Positions 58,069-64,000 of a stretch of DNA of 64,000 nucleotides are shown here, piece by piece; position 1 is the stretch's first letter, and every line of letters starts with the position of its first letter. Source of the stretch: Melaminivora jejuensis (lineage in GTDB: Bacteria > Pseudomonadota > Gammaproteobacteria > Burkholderiales > Burkholderiaceae_C); NCBI RefSeq assembly GCF_017811175.1, contig NZ_JACWIJ010000002.1, positions 3,282,501 to 3,346,500 on the forward strand, given 5' to 3'. The translations under genes were made by a program, and so were the position numbers. The notes below the pieces were generated by a model. That model ran no database searches, was not told the origin of the DNA, and saw only the letters and a program-made list of their open reading frames with translations.

Positions 58069-59016
58069 TCAGCGTGCCACGGGCATACGCCGGCCCACGG
58101 CCACGGTGGCCAGCACGGCCAGGCCAAAGCCCAGGCTGGCCGCGTCCAGCGACTCGCCCAGCAGCGGCACGGCAAACACCATGCTCAGGAAGGGCTGGGC
58201 CAGCTGCACCTGGCTGACGCGCACCGTGCCGCCCAGGGCCAGGCCCCGGTACCAGGCAAAAAAGCCCAGCCACATGGAAAACACCGCGACGTAGGCAAAG
58301 CCGCCCCAGGCCGAGGCCGGCAGCTGCGCGCGCGGCCACGACCACAGCGCCAGCGGCAGCGTGATGGGCAGCGCCAGCACCAGCGCCCAGCAGATCACCG
58401 CGTCGGCGCGCATGTGCTGCGACAGCCGCCCGCCCCAGGCGTAGCCCACGGCGGCGCAGGCCACGGCGGCCATCAGCAGCAAATCGGCCGGGTGCAGCGC
58501 CAGGCCCGGCTGGCCCGAGCGCAGCAGCGCGTAGGCCACCGCCAGGCCTGAGCCCAGCAGCGCGCAGGCCCAGAAAGCGCCCGAAGGCCGCTGGCGGTGC
58601 AACAGCGCTGCCGCCGCTGCCGTGGCCAGCGGCAGCAGCCCGATGATGACCGCCGCGTGTACCGCGCCCACATGGCGCATGGCCCAGGAGGTCAGCAGCG
58701 GAAAGCCGAAGACCACGCCCAGCGCGGTGAGCGCCAGCGGCCAGCGATCGGCGCGCGCGGGCAGCGGCGCGTGCTGCGCCAGCAGCAGCAGCGCCGACAG
58801 CAGCCCGGCCACGGCGGCGCGGCCCATGGCGATGAACAGGCCGCTCATCAGCGGCGCCTCGGGCGTGCCCACGGCCAGCCGCGTCATGGGCAGCGTGAGC
58901 GCGAAGATGGCCACGCCCAACAGGCCCAGCAGCAGGCCCCGGGTCTGCGCGCTGGCGCCAGCCCACGGGCTGGCCAGACCCTGGCGGCCTGGCATTGCGG
59001 CACGGGCCGGCCTCAT
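58069..59016 (-). CDS. EamA/DMT-family exporter
   Basis: 315 aa, ten predicted membrane helices in two EamA repeats. FALTLPMTRLAVG at the start and LAQPFLSMVFAVPLLGESLDAASLGFG at the end are typical of drug/metabolite exporters for amino acids and related compounds. The ATG overlaps the LysE stop (ATGA), so the two exporters are translationally coupled. Confidence 0.9.
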   Translation of the reverse strand: MRPARAAMPGRQGLASPWAGASAQTRGLLLGLLGVAIFALTLPMTRLAVGTPEAPLMSGLFIAMGRAAVAGLLSALLLLAQHAPLPARADRWPLALTALGVVFGFPLLTSWAMRHVGAVHAAVIIGLLPLATAAAAALLHRQRPSGAFWACALLGSGLAVAYALLRSGQPGLALHPADLLLMAAVACAAVGYAWGGRLSQHMRADAVICWALVLALPITLPLALWSWPRAQLPASAWGGFAYVAVFSMWLGFFAWYRGLALGGTVRVSQVQLAQPFLSMVFAVPLLGESLDAASLGFGLAVLATVAVGRRMPVAR

Positions 59017-59612
59017 GCCGCCACCATCCACAGCGCCGTGGCCACCAGGATGGCCGCCATGGCGCGGTTGAACCACAGCAGGCGCTGGCCGTGCGCCAGC
59101 CAGTGGCGCAGCAGCGCGCCCACGGCGGCATAGGTTAGGTTGCTGGTGAAGGCGAAGAACAGCATCACCGGCAGCACGATGCCCAGGCGCGTGGCGCCAT
59201 CGTCGTGCCCGATGACCCAGCCGGCGACGATGGTCAGCGCCAGCAGCCAGGCCTTGATGTTGACGAACTGCAGGGCCACGCCCTGCCAAAAGCCCACCGA
59301 CAGCCGGCTGGCGTCGGCCTCGGACAGCCGGGCCGACTGCGCCAGCTTGAACGCCAGCCACAGCAGATAACCAATGCCCAGCGCCTTGATGGCCCAGCGC
59401 AGCGCCGGCACCGCCACCACCGCCGCGCCCAGGCCGCCGGCGCACAGCAGCAGCAGCAAGCTCCAGCCCACCGGCACGGCGACCACGAAGCGCAGCGCCG
59501 CCGGCAGGCCCCGGTTGGCCGCCAGGGCGGTGGACAGCGTGGTGTTGGGGCCGGGCGTGAAGCTCATGGCGGTGGCCAGCACCAGCAGGGCAGTGAATTC
59601 AACCAGGGGCAT
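59013..59612 (-). CDS. LysE-family amino-acid exporter
   Basis: 199 aa, about six membrane helices. The signature ATAMSFTPGPNTTLSTALAANRG near the N terminus is characteristic of LysE/RhtB exporters. The start MPLVEFTALLVL is the family start; longer frames would run into the promoter region. First gene of the minus-strand operon, divergent from the MocR regulator across 212 bases. Confidence 0.92.
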   Translation of the reverse strand: MPLVEFTALLVLATAMSFTPGPNTTLSTALAANRGLPAALRFVVAVPVGWSLLLLLCAGGLGAAVVAVPALRWAIKALGIGYLLWLAFKLAQSARLSEADASRLSVGFWQGVALQFVNIKAWLLALTIVAGWVIGHDDGATRLGIVLPVMLFFAFTSNLTYAAVGALLRHWLAHGQRLLWFNRAMAAILVATALWMVAA

Positions 59613-59730
59613 GGGAGGGGACGGTTTCTTCTGGAGCGCTGCGGATCGCCGCTTGCTCGTGTCTGGGGAGGTTGGGCGTCGGGCGTTGTGCGTGAACAGC
59701 CGCACGCCGCAAAACGCACGGCGTACAACG

Positions 59731-59793
59731 ACTGTAGAGCCTGGCGCCATTACAGTACCAATACAGTGCAGCCCCACACACGCAGCAACTGTA
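59731..59793. promoter_or_regulatory. Four ACTGTA/TACAGT half-sites in the LysE-MocR divergent region
   Basis: ACTGTA occurs at 59731-59736 and 59788-59793, and its complement TACAGT at 59751-59756 and 59762-59767, all within 63 bases between the divergent genes. Two inverted pairs of one 6-mer in a GC-rich genome are unlikely by chance. MocR regulators usually bind repeated half-sites in such divergent promoters, so this is the likely operator. Binding is inferred. Confidence 0.65.
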
Positions 59794-59824
59794 TCGCCCA
59801 CCCGCCGACACATGCTGCCCACAC

Positions 59825-61309
59825 ATGCCACCGATACATGAGCGCCCCATGCTGACCCGCAGCCCCGACCGCACCCTGGCCGACCAACTCGCCGAGCGCT
59901 TTGCCGAGCGCATCCACGCGCGCCTGCTGCCCGCCGGCGCCCGGCTGCCCTCGGTGCGCGAGTGCGCGCGCCAGCAGGGCGTGAGCGCCCATACGGTGGT
60001 CACCGCCTACGACAAGCTGCTGGCGCAGGGCCTGGTGCTGGCCCAGCCGCAGCGCGGCTTCTACGTCCGAGATTTAGGGCAAAAAACGCCTTCAAGCCTT
60101 GCAGGGCAAGCGCTGACAGCTATCAAAAATGATGCTGCCGGCAACACCTTGCAGAGCGCCGTGCAGGCCGGGCGCGCCTGCGGCTCGCGCATCAACGCCA
60201 CGGCGCTGATCCGCGGCATGTTCCACCATCCCTCGGCGCGGCCACAGCCCGGTGCCGGCGTGCTGCCGCTGGCGTGGCTGCAGGAGGCGCGCTTTCTGCC
60301 GGCGGCGGTGCGCAAGGTGGCGGCCAGCGACGCGCTGCAGGAAGGCTCGTTCAGCTATGGCGAGCCCATGGGCGACGCCGGTCTGCGCCAGGTACTGGCG
60401 CAGCGCCTGGGCGACCTGCAAATCCCCGCCGCAGCCGAGCAAATCATCACCACCCTGGGCGCGACGCAGGCGCTGGACATCATCAGCCGCGCCCTGCTGC
60501 GTGCGGGCGATCCGGTGCTGGTGGAGGAACCCGGCTGGAGCGTGGAATTCGCCCGCCTGGACGCGCTGGGGATGCGCGTGCTGCCCGTGCCGCGCGGCCC
60601 CGATGGGCCAGACCTGGCCGTCATGGCGCGGCTGTGCGAATTGCACGCGCCCAAGCTGTTCGTGAGCGTGAGCGTGCTGCACAACCCCACCGGCCACAGC
60701 CTGTCGCCGGCCAGCGCGCACCGCATCCTGCAACTGGCGCAGCAGCACGACTTCTACATCGCCGAGGACGACACCTACGGCCACATCGCGCCGGCGCACG
60801 CCACGCGGCTGGCGGCGCTCGATGGTCTGCAGCGCACCCTGTACGTCAGCGGCTTTGCCAAGATCCTGGCGCCCAACTGGCGCATCGGCTACCTGGCCGC
60901 GCCGGCGCACCTGGTCGAGCGGCTGCTGGACACCAAGCTGCTGTCCACGCTGACCACGCCGGCGCTGCTGGAAAAGGCGCTGGCGCTGTGCATCGCACAA
61001 GGCCAGCTGCGCCGCCACGGCGAGCGCATCCGCCAGCAGCTGGCGCAGGCGCGCGCGCGCAGCGTGCAGCTGGCGCTGGAGGCGGGCTGCCGCTTCGCCG
61101 CCGAGCCAGCCGGCATGTTCGGCTGGGTGGACACCGGCGTGGACACCGACGCGCTGGCCCAGCGGATGCTGGATGAGGGCTATCTGATCGCCCCCGGCTC
61201 GCTGTTCCACGCCACGCGCGAGCCGCGCACGCTAATGCGCATCAACTTCGGCACGACGCAGGAGCCGGGCTTTTGGCACACCTGGAAAAAAATGGTCAAA
61301 AACGGCTGA
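59825..61309 (+). CDS. MocR-type transcriptional regulator (GntR winged helix + aminotransferase fold)
   Basis: 494 aa (or 486 if ATG 59849 is used). The GntR winged helix covers residues 15-85 (RLPSVRECARQQGVSAHTVVTAYDKL). A linker follows, partly encoded by a dispersed repeat, then an aminotransferase-like domain with PLP-binding VLHNPTGHSLS and the Lys in YVSGFAKILAPNWRIGYL. MocR proteins sense amino-acid or vitamin-like ligands through PLP. Divergent from the LysE-EamA operon, which it most likely controls. The stop codon is one base from another repeat copy. Confidence 0.92.
   Translation: MPPIHERPMLTRSPDRTLADQLAERFAERIHARLLPAGARLPSVRECARQQGVSAHTVVTAYDKLLAQGLVLAQPQRGFYVRDLGQKTPSSLAGQALTAIKNDAAGNTLQSAVQAGRACGSRINATALIRGMFHHPSARPQPGAGVLPLAWLQEARFLPAAVRKVAASDALQEGSFSYGEPMGDAGLRQVLAQRLGDLQIPAAAEQIITTLGATQALDIISRALLRAGDPVLVEEPGWSVEFARLDALGMRVLPVPRGPDGPDLAVMARLCELHAPKLFVSVSVLHNPTGHSLSPASAHRILQLAQQHDFYIAEDDTYGHIAPAHATRLAALDGLQRTLYVSGFAKILAPNWRIGYLAAPAHLVERLLDTKLLSTLTTPALLEKALALCIAQGQLRRHGERIRQQLAQARARSVQLALEAGCRFAAEPAGMFGWVDTGVDTDALAQRMLDEGYLIAPGSLFHATREPRTLMRINFGTTQEPGFWHTWKKMVKNG
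60078..60131 (+). repeat. Dispersed short repeat, copy 12, inside the MocR gene
   Basis: A very complete forward copy (CAAGCCTTGCAGGGCAAGCG then CTGACAGCTATCAAAAATGA) is translated in sense as GQKTPSSLAGQALTAIKND, in the linker between the winged helix and the aminotransferase domain. Confidence 0.9.
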
Positions 61310-61348
61310 AAGCCAAGCTGGGCAAGCGCTGGCAGCTATGAATTTTGC
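61308..61348 (+). repeat. Dispersed short repeat, copy 13, at convergent gene ends
   Basis: AAAGCCAAGCTGGGCAAGCG then CTGGCAGCTATGAATTTTGC fills the 26-base gap between the MocR stop and the stop of the convergent nitronate-monooxygenase-like gene; the latter's TAG and last codons lie inside it. Confidence 0.9.
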
Positions 61349-62853
61349 GAGGCGGGTGCGGCGGGTGCAGTATCGGCCCGGCGCTCGATGCCCAGCGCGG
61401 CGTTGACCTTCGCCAGCTGGGCCACATGGCCATCCAGCATGGCCTGCAGGTCGGCGCGCAGGTCTTCGTGCTCGGGATCCAGCCCCTGCAGCAACTCGCG
61501 CACCCGGCGTGCCACCCAGCCCTGGCCCCGGTTCAGAAAGGCCAGGCGCTCGCGCAAGTCCGCCACCGCCATGGCCTTGCCGTAGAAATCCCCGGTGCGC
61601 GTGCCCGGCTGCGCGCCCAGGCGGCGCAGCGCGCGCAGCAACATGCCGCACCAATGCACCTCGTCGCGCTGGATGGCCTGCACCAGCGCCTGCAGCGCGG
61701 GCTGGTCGGCAGGCACGGCGCGCGCCGTCTCCAGCGTCACGCGGGCGCCGGCGCGCTCGGCCTCCAGCAGCTCGTTGAGCTGCGCGGCCAGCGCCTCGTC
61801 GCGCTGGCGCTGGAACTCGGGCGCATAGCACACGGGCGACGAATACTCGGGCGCCGGCTCCTGCAGCAGCCGCAGGTGGGCGGCCGCCTCGCGCGCCAGC
61901 GTGGCCACCAGCTCAGCCGCCGGCACGATGGCCTGCACCCGGCCCACGCCGCAGCCGGCGTACAGCGCCATGGCGGCGAAGTCGCCGCTCATGGAGCGCA
62001 GCGGCGAGTCCGTGGAAAACAGGTAGATGGGCCGGCCCTCTTCCTCGCCGATCACCGTGCGCGGGGCATTCGGGTCATGCGGGTTGCCGCGCTCGCCACG
62101 CGTCACGGCGCTTTGCAGCACGCGCACCGGCGAGTGCGGCGGCCAGTTGATGTGGAAGTCCTCGGTCAGCACCGTGTCGCTGCCCTGCGCGGCCAGCAGC
62201 GCCTGCTTGTGCACGTCGTGGGCGAAGGATTCCGGCGTGGCGATGAAGGCCGTGCCCAGCACGCCGGCCTGCGCGCCGGCGGCCAGCACGCGCGCCACAT
62301 CGCGCCCATCGGCCAGGCCGCCGCCGGCGGCCACCGGCACCTCGGCCAGGGCCAGCACTTCGGCCAGCACCTCGGCCAGGGGCTGGGTGGCGTGGACGTG
62401 GCCGCCAGCCTCCACGCCCTGCACCATCAACGCGTGTGCGCCGGCGTGCTGCGCCGCCAGAGCCGCCTGCGCCGTGCCCACCTGATGCACCACGACGATG
62501 CCGGCGGCGCGCAGCCGCTCGACCACTGCCGTGTTCACCTCCCAAAACAGGCCGACCACCGGCACCTGCAGGCCGATGCACAGGTCGATCTGCGACGCCA
62601 GCAGGGCCGGATCGGTGCCGGCGGGGATCAGATTCACGCCAAAGCGCGTGTGGCCGGCGGTGCGCACGGCGGCGACCTCGCGCTCGATGAGCTGCAAAGG
62701 CTCGCGCACCATGCCCAGAAAACCGAAGGCGCCGGCCTGCGTCACCGCCGCCACCAGCTGCGAACGCGCCACGCCGCCCATGCCGGCAGCCATGATGGGC
62801 AGGCGGCAGCCGAGCAGTGCGCATAGGTCGGTGCGGGGCAGGGAGGCAGGCAT
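61336..62853 (-). CDS. Nitronate monooxygenase-like flavoprotein with extra C-terminal helical domain
   Basis: 505 aa. Residues 1-330 are an FMN-binding barrel of the NPD family: GCRLPIMAAGMGGVARSQLVAAV, VHQVGTAQAALAAQHAGAHALMVQGVEAGGH, VPVAAGGGLADGRDVARVLAAGAQAGVLGTAF. NPD proteins are usually ~320-360 aa. The extra ~160 residues start near YSSPVCYAPEF and include ALAAQLNELLEAERAGARVTL and QRDEVHWCGMLLRALRRLGAQPG, helical and ferritin-like in pattern (E, H, EVH spacing); I recall this sequence type as a separate small domain (DUF6306-like), but this is tentative. AAGGAG precedes the ATG. Confidence 0.86.
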   Translation of the reverse strand: MPASLPRTDLCALLGCRLPIMAAGMGGVARSQLVAAVTQAGAFGFLGMVREPLQLIEREVAAVRTAGHTRFGVNLIPAGTDPALLASQIDLCIGLQVPVVGLFWEVNTAVVERLRAAGIVVVHQVGTAQAALAAQHAGAHALMVQGVEAGGHVHATQPLAEVLAEVLALAEVPVAAGGGLADGRDVARVLAAGAQAGVLGTAFIATPESFAHDVHKQALLAAQGSDTVLTEDFHINWPPHSPVRVLQSAVTRGERGNPHDPNAPRTVIGEEEGRPIYLFSTDSPLRSMSGDFAAMALYAGCGVGRVQAIVPAAELVATLAREAAAHLRLLQEPAPEYSSPVCYAPEFQRQRDEALAAQLNELLEAERAGARVTLETARAVPADQPALQALVQAIQRDEVHWCGMLLRALRRLGAQPGTRTGDFYGKAMAVADLRERLAFLNRGQGWVARRVRELLQGLDPEHEDLRADLQAMLDGHVAQLAKVNAALGIERRADTAPAAPASQNS

Positions 62854-62930
62854 GGCGGCTCCTTGTAACGATGACCGGGGCACTATAGGCAGGCGGGGCG
62901 GTGCAGGCCAATGCTCGGGATGGCAGTATT

Positions 62931-62982
62931 GCTATTGAAAAAATAGCTGTCCGCGCTTGTTGGGCAAGGATTTGGACTGGTT
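62931..62982 (-). repeat. Dispersed short repeat, copy 14 (reverse)
   Basis: GCTATTGAAAAAATAGCTGT then CCGCGCTTGTTGGGCAAGGA, in the ~185-base divergent gap between the nitronate-monooxygenase-like gene and the right-edge gene. The left part is itself a small palindrome (GCTATT...AATAGC). Confidence 0.82.
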
Positions 62983-63038
62983 TTGACTGGTGTTGCCATT
63001 GAGGGCAGAGCTGGCACCGAGCTTTCTACAATGCCCCG

Positions 63039-64000
63039 ATGGCCCGCAAGCAACTCCCCATCGGCATCCAGACCCTGGCCAAGATCCGTGCCAAGGACTG
63101 TTACTACGTGGACAAGACGCCGATTGCGCTGCGGCTGATAGCGCAAGGCTCGTACTTTTTCCTCTCGCGTCCGAGGCGCTTCGGCAAGAGCCTGTTCCTG
63201 GACACGCTCAAGGAGCTGTTCGAGGGCAACCGGGCGCTGTTCGAGGGGTTGCACGCCGAGCAGCACTGGGATTGGTCAGTCAAGTACCCGGTGCTGCGCT
63301 TCAGCTTTGGCGGTGGCATGGTGCAGGATGCTGCCGACCTGCAATCACGCCTGGACTCGCACCTCAAGCGCTATGAGGACGAAACCGGCTGCCCGCGCAC
63401 CGACAGCAGCCACGCCGAGCGCTTTCGCAGCCTGATCCACCATCTGGCCGAGCAGACCGGCCAGCGCGTGGTGGTGCTGATCGACGAATACGACAAGCCC
63501 ATCCTCGACCGCATCGAAGACCAGGACGTGGCGCTGCAGCTGCGCGAGGTGCTCAAGGACTTTTATTCCGTCATCAAGGACAGCGACGCGCACATCCGCT
63601 TTGCCTTGCTGACGGGCGTGTCCAAGTTCAGCAAGGTGAGCATCTTCTCGGGCCTGAACAACCTGCAGGACATCACACTCGATCCGCGCTACTCGGCCAT
63701 CTGCGGCTACACCGACCACGATGTGGATACCGTGTTCGCGCCCGAGCTGCCCGGGCTGGATCGGGGCGAGATCCGCCGCTGGTACAACGGCTACAACTGG
63801 CGCGGCGAGTCGGTCTACAACCCCTTCGATGTGCTGCTGCTGTTCAGCCACCGGGAGTTTCGGCCCTACTGGTTTGAAAGCGGCACGCCCACCTTTTTGG
63901 TCAAGCTGCTCACGCGGCGGCGCCAGTTCACGCCGGCGCTGGAGAGCGTCTTCGAGTTCTCCTCGCTGCTGTCGTCCTTCGAGGTGGACAACATCTCCAC
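63039..64000 (+). CDS. AAA-ATPase-like protein with probable PD-(D/E)XK C terminus, cut by window end
   Basis: The frame is open from ATG 63039 through the last base, at least 320 codons. MARKQLPIGIQTLAKIRAKDCYYVDKT and the phosphate-loop-like SRPRRFGKSLFLDTLKELFEGNR, with VVVLIDEYDKPILDR as Walker B, mark the AAA-ATPase-like family, which normally ends in a DUF1703 (PD-(D/E)XK nuclease-like) domain. The later GVSKFSKVSIFSGLNNLQDITLDPRYSAICGYT and WYNGYNWRGESVYNPFDVL also fit. Function is unknown; the family is patchily distributed and often multicopy. The C terminus lies outside. Confidence 0.88.
   Translation, partial: MARKQLPIGIQTLAKIRAKDCYYVDKTPIALRLIAQGSYFFLSRPRRFGKSLFLDTLKELFEGNRALFEGLHAEQHWDWSVKYPVLRFSFGGGMVQDAADLQSRLDSHLKRYEDETGCPRTDSSHAERFRSLIHHLAEQTGQRVVVLIDEYDKPILDRIEDQDVALQLREVLKDFYSVIKDSDAHIRFALLTGVSKFSKVSIFSGLNNLQDITLDPRYSAICGYTDHDVDTVFAPELPGLDRGEIRRWYNGYNWRGESVYNPFDVLLLFSHREFRPYWFESGTPTFLVKLLTRRRQFTPALESVFEFSSLLSSFEVDNIS

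Overview
The window looks like a chromosomal segment from a GC-rich betaproteobacterium of the order Burkholderiales, most likely family Comamonadaceae (Acidovorax/Alicycliphilus/Melaminivora-like). The grounds are the gene order rrl-rrf-tRNA(Tyr,Gly,Thr)-tuf-tRNA(Trp)-secE-nusG-rplKAJL-rpoBC, a PhaM-type polyhydroxyalkanoate protein, the YXWGXW-family protein, the NtrY/short-NtrX pair, and a short dispersed repeat that I associate with this family. Genus cannot be fixed from what I can see.

Layout. 1-17 kb: the 3' three quarters of a 23S rRNA gene, 5S rRNA, four tRNAs, tuf, and the transcription/translation super-operon ending at a strong terminator after rpoC. 17-21 kb: a DUF4390 protein, an NtrY-like sensor kinase, a response regulator and tRNA-Phe. 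21-29 kb: a c5-type cytochrome and a tripartite RND drug-efflux operon (outer-membrane lipoprotein, permease, membrane-fusion protein), divergent from an AcrR-like repressor with an AcrR-type operator between them, then tRNA-Arg. 29-36 kb: tyrosine phosphatase, PhaM, YXWGXW protein, a zinc-ribbon membrane protein, an S9 peptidase, tgt and a universal stress protein. 36-44 kb: an accessory-flavoured stretch with two inverted copies of a 163-bp palindromic element, an IS5-family insertion sequence, pldA, rep helicase, an auxin-efflux-family carrier and a PRC-barrel protein. 44-54 kb: priA, a 727-bp non-coding gap with three DnaA-box matches, hemE, an L,D-transpeptidase, a transglutaminase-like protein, a thioesterase, dsbD with a small partner, and a creatininase-family hydrolase. 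54-63 kb: a minus-strand operon (LysE exporter, EamA exporter, PLP aminotransferase, PhzF-like protein, threonine-dehydratase-like protein, histidine phosphatase) divergent from a MocR-type regulator, then a nitronate-monooxygenase-like protein with an extra C-terminal domain. The right edge cuts a large AAA-ATPase-like/DUF1703-type gene.

Three layers run across the gene map. (1) A family of ~40-55 bp dispersed repeats (core around CAAGCGCTGGCAGCTAT) appears at 14 places. Several lie inside coding sequence: the dsbD signal peptide and a dsbD membrane segment, priA, and the MocR linker. One was the target of the IS. (2) A 163-bp terminal-inverted-repeat element occurs twice in opposite orientation with only two differences. 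(3) Eight genes, several of them conserved housekeeping genes, are each broken by the apparent loss of one base in a G or C run. This pattern points to sequencing or assembly error, and those genes are annotated here as intact genes with a correction site.
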